DNA from: a bacterium
GTDB lineage: Bacteria > Chloroflexota > Dormibacteria > UBA8260 > Bog-877
DNA: 55,911 bases
NCBI GenBank assembly: GCA_021791345.1
Contig: JAJYWT010000165.1
Span: forward strand, 1 to 55,911
Direction: 5' to 3'
Shown here: in pieces, positions 18,301 to 25,559 of the stretch
How the letters are laid out: each line of letters starts with the position of its first letter
Position numbering within the stretch: position 1 is the stretch's first letter
Notes under the pieces: generated by a model
Database searches by the model: none
What the model was told of the DNA's origin: nothing
Seen by the model: the letters and a program-made list of their open reading frames with translations, nothing else
Translations under genes and position numbers: made by a program

Positions 18301-18920
18301 TCCCCCTCCCACTCTGCCCTCCAGGGCCGGTTGTCCAGGGGAAAGCAGTCCAGGATCCCTCCCCGGCGGGCGAAGTCGCCAGCCTGGGCGGCGATCGGCT
18401 CCTGCCGATATCCGGAGGCGAGCAGCAACTCGGCCAGCTGGCGCAGGGGGATGTCCGATCCCGGCCTCAGTTCACTCAGCCAGCTGCCCATCCACTGGCG
18501 CGACAGCGTTGGCCGCAGCACCGCCTCGGCGGAGGTGACCACCAGCGCCGGGGCTTCCCCACGCAGAACTCGCAGGGTCTCCAGGCGATGCCTCGTCACG
18601 GCGGCGGAGGGCGCCACCCGGTCGAAGGGCAAGGTGTCGGAGGCGGGGAACAGGCTGGTCGACAAGGTGTCCCCCGACCAGGTGTCGATCTCCTCGAATA
18701 CGGCCTCCGGCTCCGCGACGATCAGGCAGACGGGCCGCCCCAGCAGGTGCTGGGTGAGCATGCCCAGGAGGGCGGTTCCAGCATGGCTGACTCCCCCGAT
18801 CTGCGCCCTTGGGACTCCACCTCTGTCCCAAGCCCTGAGAGCGGCCCCGATCGGCAGGTCTCCCAGCCGCTGGAGCAAGGTCTCGGGACGCGCGCGGCTC
18901 GCGTCGGCGCGCTCAGCCAT
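15360..18920 (-). CDS. mfd: Transcription-repair coupling factor Mfd
   Basis: Large SF2 translocase (1186 residues) that removes RNA polymerase stalled at lesions and recruits UvrA. Order seen: an N-terminal UvrB-like homology module (about 1-340, with FARRGGILDCFPLDNRPWR), a RNA polymerase-interacting domain (GDVVVHRDHGLGRFVGM, near 505), then helicase motifs: Walker A GDVGFGKTE, Walker B as DEEQRFG, SATPIPRTLHMAL and QLRGRVGRSGQRAYAYF. A C-terminal TRCF domain follows near 1010-1110. ATG at 18920 overlaps the pth end by eight bases. The reverse strand keeps a long open frame that is only a GC-codon shadow. Confidence 0.97.
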   Translation of the reverse strand: MAERADASRARPETLLQRLGDLPIGAALRAWDRGGVPRAQIGGVSHAGTALLGMLTQHLLGRPVCLIVAEPEAVFEEIDTWSGDTLSTSLFPASDTLPFDRVAPSAAVTRHRLETLRVLRGEAPALVVTSAEAVLRPTLSRQWMGSWLSELRPGSDIPLRQLAELLLASGYRQEPIAAQAGDFARRGGILDCFPLDNRPWRAEWEGEKIAGLWRLDPETQGSRAKLDRVALMPAREFALDLQSLEFAAGTIRGWRLEALRQDVRERWEADLDLIASGGLPDPVDALGPLLVERAETLFAHLPPETIFLTEDWARLKRQAEGWVEEVEQIRVAEVDRGELPREIPSGVVPLQDLRRRLESSAWLDLRREVGDGWLLDDVGISAAPTFAGDMDEFTRWARERLGSGASVVALSLQEQRLGELADERGVVPISAERFSAGDTPIPSGALLIGPGDLRTGMALDAAGVTVLADADLFGAQKRRISALLRSTHRAESSSSGRLRHASGGPSDLSAFRLKLEPGDVVVHRDHGLGRFVGMRRVSDGEGEREYMQLEYAEGSKLYVPAEHLDRVERYVGGADSQPALSKLGSGDWERTRRSVRRRIDEIAEDLVRLYAQRQQALGHAFPGDSHWQQELEASFPYQETRDQLMVLDDIKRDMESDRPMDRLLCGDVGFGKTEIALRAAFKAVEGGLQVAVLVPTTVLAQQHFLTFQDRLRAFPVRVEQLSRLRSPDEAKAVMAELAAGTVDIVIGTHRLLQRDVKFKRLGLVVLDEEQRFGVRQKERLKQLRTSVDILSLSATPIPRTLHMALAGIRDLSVIRTPPEGRLPIRTYVTAKEDSLIQDVIRRELSRRGQVYYVHNRVHSMLKEMDLLRRLVPEARLAMAHGQMDERELARVMVEFANGEVDVLCCTTIIENGLDIPNANTLIVDDASRLGLAQLYQLRGRVGRSGQRAYAYFLYDPSRSLTEQADKRLDVVADLQDLGSGFALALKDLEIRGAGNVLGEAQHGDIAAVGMEMYNHLLRQAVLEVQGQQLVESPAQVAISLPLRSLLPTGYIPDERLRLRVYQQLAAATSEAELDETARNLRQRFGPRPPEVENLLIGLRVRLLAAEAGAVAVESDGHLLTVRFEPGHGLPLSELAAGLPKVVSAGANRLRFDTRAAGSSWPDLLVGLLRRLGVARHASTRAPVEVA

Positions 18921-19527
18921 CGGCCACCGGGGTGGCGGGAGGCAGCGGCCGATCTGCCCGATTGAACTCGCTCATGGCCTCCTCCACGCCCCTGTCCACC
19001 ACCGTCAGAACCGCCTCCGCGGCCCGGTTGACCGCGTCCTCCAAGAGTTCGCGCTCCGCGCCCTGCGGCCGGCCCAGGACATAGTCGATGGCATCGACTC
19101 CAGCCGGTGGCCGCCCGATCCCCACCCGAACCCGGGCGAAATCCTTGGAGCGCCAATGGGTCTGCAGGGAACGAATGCCGTTGTGGCCGCCGGGGCTTCC
19201 GGACGCCCGCACCCTAAGCCTACCCACCGGCAGGTCCAGATCGTCATAGACGACCAGAACCCGGTCCAATCCCACCCCCAAGGTCCGAGTCAGGTGAGCG
19301 CCCGCGATCCCGGACTCGTTCATGTAGGTTCTGGGTTCGGCCAGCCAGAGGTCGTTGCCCTGCCAGCGGGCGCGGGCCACAAAGGCCGGCCCGCGATCGC
19401 GGCCGAGCTTGATCCCCATCCGGCTGGCCAAAACCCGGATGACGTCAAAGCCGACGTTGTGACGCTGGCCGGCGTGGGCGGGCTCGGGATTCCCCAGCCC
19501 TATGACCAGCCACGGGTGGTCGCTCAC
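18913..19527 (-). CDS. pth: Peptidyl-tRNA hydrolase
   Basis: Releases tRNA from prematurely dropped peptidyl-tRNA. 204 residues from the GTG at 19527, which overlaps the ybeY stop as GTGA. An open extension to 19599 lies inside ybeY and is not needed. Catalytic residues are at the expected places: Asn13 in GLGNPEP, His23 in GQRHNVGFD, and Asp in VVYDDLDLPVGRLR. GSPGGHNGI and the FARVRVGIGRP strand complete the family pattern. The operon rpsU-ybeY-pth-mfd links ribosome assembly, translation rescue and repair; pth-mfd adjacency is a well known Gram-positive arrangement. Confidence 0.96.
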   Translation of the reverse strand: MSDHPWLVIGLGNPEPAHAGQRHNVGFDVIRVLASRMGIKLGRDRGPAFVARARWQGNDLWLAEPRTYMNESGIAGAHLTRTLGVGLDRVLVVYDDLDLPVGRLRVRASGSPGGHNGIRSLQTHWRSKDFARVRVGIGRPPAGVDAIDYVLGRPQGAERELLEDAVNRAAEAVLTVVDRGVEEAMSEFNRADRPLPPATPVADG

Positions 19528-20033
19528 GCGCTCGGCTGCAATGCTGGCACTGAGGGCGCCGCTTGCCCGCGGCGGGCCGCATCCCTCGCCAACAGCCACC
19601 GGGTCGCTCGGGTCATCTGTTCTGCTTCCTCTGGATCGTGATGGTCATGTCCCAGCAGATGCAACAGCCCGTGCACGGCCAGCATCCGCAGTTCCGCCTC
19701 AGGATCCGCTCCCGCGGCGGCCGCCTGCTCCAGCGCGACCGGGACCGCGATCGCGATGTCCCCCAAGTCGGCGAGCCCGTCCGGGGGCAGCTGAAAGCCC
19801 GAACCCGGGACCAGGTCGGCAGCGGGGAAGGCGAGCACGTCGGTCGAGCGGTCCGAGTCGGCGAAACGCCGGTTCAGTCGCTGGACCTCCAAAGCGGTGG
19901 TGAGCCGACAGAAGACCTGCTGGTCTGCGATCCCGAGGTCGCGCAGGGCCCCCTCCAGCAGGGGGCGAATGGCCGCCCGGCGCGCCTGCTCGCGCTGGAC
20001 TGAGCCGAGGGCCCGAGAGAGCCTCACCTCCAC
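19524..20033 (-). CDS. ybeY: Endoribonuclease YbeY (rRNA maturation factor)
   Basis: Single-strand zinc endoribonuclease involved in 16S rRNA 3'-end maturation and 70S quality control. About 169 residues from GTG at 20033, which sits 14 bases after the rpsU stop. The frame stays open further upstream, but that part is rpsU read in another frame. The zinc-binding HGLLHLLGHDH is intact, with the usual Tyr replaced by His (LGHDHHD). STDVLAFP and LGDIAIAV precede it as in the family. The Shine-Dalgarno is weak, so translation probably depends on rpsU ribosomes. Confidence 0.93.
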   Translation of the reverse strand: MEVRLSRALGSVQREQARRAAIRPLLEGALRDLGIADQQVFCRLTTALEVQRLNRRFADSDRSTDVLAFPAADLVPGSGFQLPPDGLADLGDIAIAVPVALEQAAAAGADPEAELRMLAVHGLLHLLGHDHHDPEEAEQMTRATRWLLARDAARRGQAAPSVPALQPSA

Positions 20034-20047
20034 CCGGCCCGCCGCGG

Positions 20048-20230
20048 CTAGGCCTGCTTGGCCCGCCGCTTCCTGGCCGCCATGGTCTTCTTCTTGCGGC
20101 GAATGCTGGGCTTCTCGTAGAACTCCCGGCGCCGCACCTCGGTGAGGATGCCGTTCTGCTTGATCTTCTTGTTGAAGCGGCGAAGAGCGCTCTCGAACGA
20201 CTCTCCCTCCCGCAGCTTTACCTCCGACAG
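20048..20230 (-). CDS. rpsU: 30S ribosomal protein S21, CTG start codon
   Basis: 60 residues, first gene of the ybeY-pth-mfd-mazG operon. The C-terminal [16 protein letters not shown] and the [20 protein letters not shown] core are unmistakable S21. The only start that gives a full-length product is CTG at 20230, reading [13 protein letters not shown] closes the frame seven codons further up. Directly upstream AGGAGGTGA, a complete anti-16S match, sits six bases before the CTG, which supports it strongly. Gene callers limited to ATG, GTG and TTG will miss it. S21 is absent from most Actinobacteria. Confidence 0.93.
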   Translation of the reverse strand: MSEVKLREGESFESALRRFNKKIKQNGILTEVRRREFYEKPSIRRKKKTMAARKRRAKQA

Positions 20231-20278
20231 TGGGTGTCACCTCCTCCAGCGCTGGTCAACTCAACCAAGGCAGGCGCC

Positions 20279-20310
20279 CACGAGCGGCGCTGCCGAGCCT
20301 CGTGATTGTA
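20279..20310 (-). promoter_or_regulatory. TACAAT -10 box and dyad at the rpsU operon start
   Basis: TACAAT (20305-20310, minus strand) is a good -10. Directly downstream, CACGAG (20279-20284) and CTCGTG (20299-20304) form arms around an inner CGGC/GCCG pairing (20285-20288, 20292-20295). The dyad covers the predicted transcription start, where an operator or an initially transcribed hairpin could act. The -35 is unclear. Confidence 0.5.
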
Positions 20311-20396
20311 TCGGGGTCGAGGCGCGGACGCTCTCCGCCAGTCGGAGGAACGCGGCCACGAGGTGGCCGCTACCTGTGGGCCCAGGCCCCTCCCCA

Positions 20397-21245
20397 CTAC
20401 CTGGGCAGGGTCAAAGCCAGCGCCAGATGGTCCTCCAGATGGCGCAGGGTGGCGCCGGGATCCTCCTGGAAGAACATGTGGCCGCGCCCGGGCAGCCACC
20501 GAAGCGCCGATCCGGGGATGCGCTCGTGCAACAGCGCCCCATTGCCCGGGGGCATCACCACGTCCGCAGTCCCGTGGAGCACCAGCGTGGGCGCCCCAAT
20601 CTCCCCCAGGCGGTCGGCGGTGTCGTGGTGGCGGATCGCCTCCCAATGCGCGGCGAACACGCCGGGGCGAACCGGATGGGTGGCCCGCCAGTGCACGGCG
20701 TCCTCGATCACCTCCGGATGCTGCTCGCGCCAGCGGCGCTCATACAGCACCTGGCAGGCGACCCGGTAAGCGAGGCCCGGTTCGCGGGCGTCGCCCCCCA
20801 GCAGCAACCTGGTGTCCGCCGGATCAGCTCGCACCGCCAGCCTCCCCCCGGGCCCGGTGCAGCCCAACACCAGCGCGGTCACCAACGCCGGATGGCGGAT
20901 GGCCAGGTGCTGGGCGACCATGCCGCCCATGGATACCCCGAACACAGATGCCCCCCCCGGGGCCAGCTCCGCTATGACCCGAGCCGCATCATCCGCCAGG
21001 AGCGCCATATCGTACGGCCCCGGGGATGCGTCGGACAGGCCGATCCCGCGCTGATCGAGAACCAGGCACAACCACCGCTGCGAGAGCTCGCGGATGTTCC
21101 AGACAAAGGCGTGGTGATCGGTGCCCAACCCCGGGATCAGGAGCAGCGGGGGCCCGTCTCCGACCACATGCACCGCCAGCCGGACTTCCTTGGCCGCCTC
21201 GACCATCCGGGTGTATCCGTCCTCGGGCCACTCCACGCCTTCCAT
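20397..21245 (-). CDS. Alpha/beta-fold hydrolase
   Basis: 282 residues with a complete hydrolase fold: oxyanion-side LIPGLGTDHHAF, nucleophile elbow GVSMGG (Ser in the FGVSMGGMVAQHLA helix), acid Asp in HGTADVVMP, and His in GRGHMFFQ near the C-terminus. The lid region (about 140-205) is rich in Arg and Trp. Closest general types are 3-oxoadipate enol-lactonase-like or haloperoxidase-like hydrolases, and the substrate cannot be told from sequence. It is soluble and monocistronic, divergent from rsmE. No Shine-Dalgarno or TANNNT box is obvious before the ATG at 21245, so the start is tentative. Confidence 0.85.
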   Translation of the reverse strand: MEGVEWPEDGYTRMVEAAKEVRLAVHVVGDGPPLLLIPGLGTDHHAFVWNIRELSQRWLCLVLDQRGIGLSDASPGPYDMALLADDAARVIAELAPGGASVFGVSMGGMVAQHLAIRHPALVTALVLGCTGPGGRLAVRADPADTRLLLGGDAREPGLAYRVACQVLYERRWREQHPEVIEDAVHWRATHPVRPGVFAAHWEAIRHHDTADRLGEIGAPTLVLHGTADVVMPPGNGALLHERIPGSALRWLPGRGHMFFQEDPGATLRHLEDHLALALTLPR

Positions 21246-21284
21246 GGTACCGGCCGGCCCAAGAGCGTCTCTGGGGCAGCCAAC

Positions 21285-21290
21285 TAGACT
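21285..21290 (+). promoter_or_regulatory. TAGACT -10 box, leaderless arrangement for rsmE
   Basis: TAGACT followed by exactly six bases (CGAGCG) and the GTG start of rsmE. There is no room for a Shine-Dalgarno. Confidence 0.6.
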
Positions 21291-21296
21291 CGAGCG

Positions 21297-22055
21297 GTGC
21301 CGACCTTCTTTGTGGAAGCCGCGGAGACCCGCGTCGGCGACCTGCTGGAGATCTCAGGCGACGATGCCTGGCACCTCGCCAAGGTCCTCCGGCTGGGGCG
21401 CGGAGCCACGATCACCCTGGTGCCCGCCGTGGGCACCGAGTGCGACGCCCTGGTCGAGCAGGTCGGCCCCGACCGGGTGCTGGCCCGGGTGCTGGCGGTC
21501 TGCGCGTGCTCGCGCGAGCCGAGGGCCAACCTGCACGTCGTGCAGGCGATCCCCAAGGGGACCGGGATGGCGGAGGTGTGCGAGCGGCTCGCCGAGCTCG
21601 GCGCCCGATCGATCTGGCCGGTGGTGACCGAGCGGACCGTTCCCAAACTGGAGCGGGAGCGCGCCCGGGCCCGCCAGCTGCGGTGGGAGCGCGTGGCCAA
21701 GGAGGCGGCCCAACTGTCACGCCGGCATCGGGCCCCAACGGTGCACGGGCCCCGGCTGCTGACGGAGGCGGTGGCAGAGCTCCGGCACCGGGATCCGGCC
21801 TGCCAGTGGCTGATCTGCGACCAGCCCGCGGCGAAGACATCGCTGTCCTCGGTGCCCTGGTCGCCGGACCGGCCGACGGCTATCGTGGTGGGGCCGGAGG
21901 GGGGCTTGTCGCCGACCGAGATCGAGGCGATGCTAGGGAACGGGGCCGCGGTGGTCTCCCTGGGACCCCGCAATCTGCGCACCCTGCTGGCGGCGACGGT
22001 CGCGGTGGCGGTGCTGCTGCACCGCTCCGGCGACCTGGAGACCAATCGTCCATGA
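21297..22055 (+). CDS. rsmE: 16S rRNA (uracil(1498)-N3)-methyltransferase RsmE
   Basis: SPOUT methyltransferase for m3U1498 in helix 44 of 16S rRNA; 252 residues from GTG at 21297. It has an N-terminal PUA-like domain (HLAKVLRLGRGATITLV), the RWERVAKEAAQLSRRHR signature near 128, and the AdoMet knot VVGPEGGLSPTEIE then SLGPRNLRTLLAA. In most RsmE proteins the last motif reads close to LGxRILRTETA; here the Ile and the Glu-Thr are changed, a deviation in the cofactor loop. In Firmicutes and others rsmE follows dnaJ or prmA; here the dnaJ operon lies 1 kb away on the other strand. It overlaps the GalT-like gene (ATGA). Confidence 0.93.
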   Translation: MPTFFVEAAETRVGDLLEISGDDAWHLAKVLRLGRGATITLVPAVGTECDALVEQVGPDRVLARVLAVCACSREPRANLHVVQAIPKGTGMAEVCERLAELGARSIWPVVTERTVPKLERERARARQLRWERVAKEAAQLSRRHRAPTVHGPRLLTEAVAELRHRDPACQWLICDQPAAKTSLSSVPWSPDRPTAIVVGPEGGLSPTEIEAMLGNGAAVVSLGPRNLRTLLAATVAVAVLLHRSGDLETNRP

Positions 22056-23146
22056 AGTCACCCAACCCCCAGGGGCCCCCACCCGCGGCGACCCTCACCT
22101 TCGAGCGCGAGCTCCGCACGGGCTCGTACTTCATCAGCAACTCCGAGCAGCAATTGACCGAGGTCTCCTTCGAGGTCGAGCTGCGCCGGGATCCACTGAC
22201 ACGGCGAAGCGGGCGGGTGGCCCACTTCCAGGGGTTTCAACTGGTGCCGCCGGATCTGGCGGCCGCAGTTGCGGCGAGCCGTTCGCGCTGCCCCTTCTGC
22301 CCGGACCGAATTGAGCGCGTCACCCCACAGCTGGCCATGCGTTCGGGCGGCCACGGGCGCATTCACGTCGGCCAGGCGGTCGTCTTTCCGAATTTGAGCC
22401 CCTATGATCGCCACAGCTTCGTGGACGTGGTGACGCGCGACCACTACGTCCGTCCTGAGGAGTTCCGACCCGACCAGCTGTGCGACAGCCTACTGGCCGC
22501 CCAGAGGTACTTCGGCGAGCTCCCCGCCCGCGCGGATGGCGCCTACGAGCTGCTCACGTGGAACTACATGCCGCCCGCCGGTGCCACCCAGGTCCACCCG
22601 CATCTCCAAGGGTTTGTCACCGACCGACCGGGGACCCTCCTCGAAGAGGAGGTCCGCTGCGGACTGGAGTTCTACCGGCACCGCCATCGCTCCTATTGGG
22701 ACGTGCTGGTGGACGAGGAGGAGAGATCAACTGAGCGGTTCCTCACCAGAGCCAGCCACACGGCCTGGCTCACCGCCTTCGTCTCGCGCAGTGTGCTCTC
22801 CGACGTCTTCGTCATCTTCCCCTCCTGTCGCACCGTCACGGACGTGCCAGAAGAGGGGCTTTGGGAGTTCTCTCACGGACTCTGTGCCTGCCTCAGGTTC
22901 CTCGCGTCAGAGGGCGTCGCCGCCTTCAACCTGGCGTTCTATGGGGGACCCGGCGGCGACACGCGCGATCGCTTTCGTCTGCACGCCCGACTCTCACCGA
23001 GGATCTACTTCAACCCCGCCATTCAGGGCTCCGACACCACCGCCTGGCACCAGCTGCTCGACGAACCGTTCATGGTGCGCAGCCCCGAGGCCCTGGCCGC
23101 CGCCCTCAGACCCGCTCTGCAGGCGGCTCTGACTGAAATCCGCTGA
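22052..23146 (+). CDS. GalT-like HIT-superfamily nucleotidyltransferase
   Basis: 364 residues from ATG at 22052, overlapping the rsmE stop by four bases. The frame is open far upstream, but that part is a shadow of rsmE. A zinc-type CPFC (about 79-82) and the active-site QVHPHLQGFVTD (His-Pro-His-x-Gln, near 175) match galactose-1-phosphate uridylyltransferase and its relatives. VVFPNLSPYDRHSFVDVVT resembles the GalT PNxxPF region. FVIFPSC and FNLAFYGG follow in the C-terminal half-domain. Sequence cannot separate a true Leloir GalT from ADP-glucose or other NMP-transferases, and no galK or galE is nearby. Coupling to rsmE is probably incidental. Confidence 0.8.
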   Translation: MKSPNPQGPPPAATLTFERELRTGSYFISNSEQQLTEVSFEVELRRDPLTRRSGRVAHFQGFQLVPPDLAAAVAASRSRCPFCPDRIERVTPQLAMRSGGHGRIHVGQAVVFPNLSPYDRHSFVDVVTRDHYVRPEEFRPDQLCDSLLAAQRYFGELPARADGAYELLTWNYMPPAGATQVHPHLQGFVTDRPGTLLEEEVRCGLEFYRHRHRSYWDVLVDEEERSTERFLTRASHTAWLTAFVSRSVLSDVFVIFPSCRTVTDVPEEGLWEFSHGLCACLRFLASEGVAAFNLAFYGGPGGDTRDRFRLHARLSPRIYFNPAIQGSDTTAWHQLLDEPFMVRSPEALAAALRPALQAALTEIR

Positions 23147-23152
23147 AGGCGG

Positions 23153-23178
23153 GGGCTCCGGCAGCCCTGCCGGAGCCC
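23153..23178. terminator. 12-bp perfect inverted repeat between converging genes
   Basis: GGGCTCCGGCAG (23153-23164) and CTGCCGGAGCCC (23167-23178) form a perfect 12-pair stem with a minimal loop, between the GalT-like stop and the hsp20 stop. There is no clear T-tract on either strand; it probably ends both transcripts. Confidence 0.7.
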
Positions 23179-23190
23179 TGGCCTTCTAAA

Positions 23191-23709
23191 TCAATGCTGG
23201 GCAGTGCCCGCCTCGATCACCTGCGGCTCAGGAGCCGCCTCACCGCTGCTGACGGGAATCCGCCGCGGGGCAGGGGCCGCCTCCCGCGGAATGGTCACGG
23301 TGAGCACCCCGTTGGTGAAGGTGGCCCTGATCTCGTCCTCCTTCACGTCGTTCGGCAGGGTGAGCTGCCGGATCACGGAGTAGTTGGCCCGCTCCCGGCG
23401 CAGGTAGGTCCCCTCGTTCTCCTCCGAGTGCTCAACCTTGCGCTCGCCGCGGATGGTCAAGACGCCCTGGTCAGCGGTGATCTCCACCTCTTCCGGCTTG
23501 AAACCCGGAACCGAGGCCTCGATCACAAACTCATTGTCCTTCTGACGGATGTCCAGGGGCAGGTAGGCGGTCGGCGCCGTCGTGGTGAGGCTCCTGGTGC
23601 CCACTCCCACCGGGGTCACCATCTGGCCGCTCCCGAAGGCCTCGTTGACCCAGCGGGACATCTCGTTCTGCAGGTTGAAAAGGTCGCTCCAAGGATCCCA
23701 ACGAGCCAT
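23191..23709 (-). CDS. Hsp20/alpha-crystallin small heat-shock protein
   Basis: ATP-independent holdase, 172 residues. The N-terminal arm is MARWDPWSDLFNLQNEMSRW. The alpha-crystallin domain runs from about 48 to 142 with EASVPGFKPEEVEI, GVLTIRGER and FTNGVLTVTIP, the last carrying the conserved GVL. A C-terminal RIPV supplies the IxI-type anchor. The Shine-Dalgarno AAAGGAGGTG, seven bases before ATG 23709, is the strongest in the window, implying very high expression. It follows dnaJ by 105 bases, so CIRCE/HrcA control by read-through is likely, although an internal promoter cannot be excluded. Confidence 0.94.
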   Translation of the reverse strand: MARWDPWSDLFNLQNEMSRWVNEAFGSGQMVTPVGVGTRSLTTTAPTAYLPLDIRQKDNEFVIEASVPGFKPEEVEITADQGVLTIRGERKVEHSEENEGTYLRRERANYSVIRQLTLPNDVKEDEIRATFTNGVLTVTIPREAAPAPRRIPVSSGEAAPEPQVIEAGTAQH

Positions 23710-23814
23710 CAGAACACCTCCTTTACCTCATCTCTTCCCAGCTCACCTGGGGGGATGAAGCCATCCCGATTAGGCCATACCCACGCCCCTGGCGGGCCTA
23801 AACACCGGCTGCGG

Positions 23815-24933
23815 TCAGATGCCGATGGCGTCCTTGAGGTGTTCGAAAAACCCCTTCTTCACCGGGTGGGGCTTGCCGTCGGGGGGAGCCAGCTCACGGA
23901 GCAGATGGCGCTGCCTTTCGGTCAGCTTGGTGGGGATGACGACCCGCAACCTGACCACCTGATCCCCGCGGCGTCCGGTGCGGGGATCAGGTGCCCCCTT
24001 ACCGGGCAACCGCACCTGCTCGCCGTACTGGGTACCCGGCTTGACGGTCATGGTGGCCGGCCCGTCCACGGTGGGCACCTCGATGGTGTCACCGAGGGCG
24101 GCCTGGGCGATTGAGATCGGGCACTCGTAGATGATCGTCATCCCCCGCCGCACCAGCTGCTCGTGGGGGCGCACGCCGATCACCAGGAAAAGGTCACCTG
24201 GTGGACCACCGCGTGGGCCAGCCGCACCCTCTCCGGGCACGCGCACCTGCATCTCGTTGTCGACCCCGGCCGGGATCTGGACCTCGATTGACTTCTTGGC
24301 GTCGACCAACCCCTGCCCATGGCAAGTCGGGCAGGGAGACTCGATCACCTGGCCCTCTCCGCGGCAGCGCGGGCACGGTTCCACGGTCACCATCTGACCG
24401 AGCAGGGACTGCCGCACCCTCTGAACCTGGCCGCGGCCCTGGCACTCCGGGCAGACCGTGGCCTTGGTGCCCGCCGCGGCTCCGCTGCCGCCGCAGTCAG
24501 GGCAGGTGGCGGGCTTGGTCACCTCGAAGGTGCGGGTGACGCCGGTGATGGCCTCCTGGAAGTCGATGGTCACCTGCATGCGCAGGTCGGCTCCGCGGCG
24601 TGGCCCGCCGCGCTGGCGGGGTTGCGCCGCCCCACCGAAGAACATGTCGAAGAGGTCGAACGCGGACTGGAAGTTGAAGGCGCCGCCTCCACCGCCAAAG
24701 CCGTCGTCCACCTGACCGAAGGTGTCGTACCGCTGGCGCCGCTCCGGGTCCGAGAGCACCTGGTAGGCCTCACCCACCTCCTTGAAGCGCTGTTCGGCCT
24801 CGGGATCGCCACCGTTGCGATCCGGGTGGTACTGCATCGCCAGCTTGCGGTAGGCGCGCTTGAGCTCCTCGGGGCTCGCCCGGCGATCTACCCCCAGCAC
24901 CTCGTAGTAATCGCGCTTGGTCTTGGGCATCAC
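23815..24933 (-). CDS. dnaJ: Chaperone protein DnaJ
   Basis: Hsp40 co-chaperone that stimulates DnaK ATPase; 372 residues. The J-domain has HPD in YHPDRNG near residue 37. A Gly/Phe linker (GFGGGGGAFNF) follows, then four zinc repeats CPDCGGSG, CPECQGRG, CPRCRGEG and CPTCHGQG, and two substrate-binding beta domains. The start is the GTG at 24933 or the adjacent ATG at 24930; both overlap the grpE stop. dnaK is not in the operon and must lie elsewhere. Confidence 0.97.
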   Translation of the reverse strand: MMPKTKRDYYEVLGVDRRASPEELKRAYRKLAMQYHPDRNGGDPEAEQRFKEVGEAYQVLSDPERRQRYDTFGQVDDGFGGGGGAFNFQSAFDLFDMFFGGAAQPRQRGGPRRGADLRMQVTIDFQEAITGVTRTFEVTKPATCPDCGGSGAAAGTKATVCPECQGRGQVQRVRQSLLGQMVTVEPCPRCRGEGQVIESPCPTCHGQGLVDAKKSIEVQIPAGVDNEMQVRVPGEGAAGPRGGPPGDLFLVIGVRPHEQLVRRGMTIIYECPISIAQAALGDTIEVPTVDGPATMTVKPGTQYGEQVRLPGKGAPDPRTGRRGDQVVRLRVVIPTKLTERQRHLLRELAPPDGKPHPVKKGFFEHLKDAIGI

Positions 24934-25559
24934 GCCGAGGCGCCCGCGTCGACACCCGGCGGCGGCGACTCCTCCGCCAGCCCATCCCCACCGGGCTTCG
25001 AGCCACCGGTCGGCGCCGCGTGGGCGACCGTCACCTGGGCTGGGCGCACGACCCGGTCATGCAGGCGGTAACCGGGCAGCAGCTCCGCCACCACCGTGTC
25101 CTGCTCCAAGCCCTCCCCGGGCACGGTCGAGACGGCGTCGTGAATCCGGGGGTCGAAGGCCGCGCCGACCGCGGGCACGCGCTCCACCCCCTGGGAGGCG
25201 AGCGCCTCCTGAAGCTGCCGGACCGTCAGCCGCAGCCCTTCAGAGAGCCCGTCCTTGGCCTCCGGATCGACGTGCTCGACGGCCCGGGAGAGATTGTCCA
25301 GCGCCGGCAGGATCGCGGTCAGCAGCGACGCCGCCGCGTAGCGGGCCAGATCCTGCGACTCCTGAGCCTTGCGGCGCTTGTAGTTCTCGAAGTCGGCGGC
25401 CAGCCGCTGGTAGGAAGCCGTCAACTGCTCCAGCTCGGTGCGCAGCTGGGCCACGTCCTCGGCCGGCGCCTCCGTCCCCACCTGGTGGTCCGGGGCGGCC
25501 GGCTCCGCCGCACTGTCTTCGATCGGCAAGTTGGTCTCCATCGGGTCAATCGGAATCAT
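24930..25559 (-). CDS. grpE: Nucleotide exchange factor GrpE
   Basis: Exchanges ADP for ATP on DnaK; 209 residues. A disordered acidic N-terminus is followed by a long coiled coil (LRTELEQLTASYQRLAADFE, then NYKRRKAQESQDL), the four-helix bundle ILPALDNLSRAVEHV, and the beta wing with GAAFDPRIHDAV and GYRLHDRVVRPAQVTV. All are diagnostic. ATG at 25559 overlaps the hrcA stop (ATGA). The C-terminal 25 residues are Gly/Pro-rich and poorly conserved in this family. Confidence 0.97.
   Translation of the reverse strand: MIPIDPMETNLPIEDSAAEPAAPDHQVGTEAPAEDVAQLRTELEQLTASYQRLAADFENYKRRKAQESQDLARYAAASLLTAILPALDNLSRAVEHVDPEAKDGLSEGLRLTVRQLQEALASQGVERVPAVGAAFDPRIHDAVSTVPGEGLEQDTVVAELLPGYRLHDRVVRPAQVTVAHAAPTGGSKPGGDGLAEESPPPGVDAGASA

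Noticed and set aside
17527..19641. A 704-codon plus-strand open frame opposite mfd and pth
   Set aside because: Ser/Arg/Pro-rich shadow caused by high GC; the minus strand carries full-length Mfd and Pth with all motifs.
21026..22051. Long N-terminal extension of the GalT-like frame
   Set aside because: It overlaps rsmE in another frame; homology to the family begins after ATG 22052, which is coupled to the rsmE stop.
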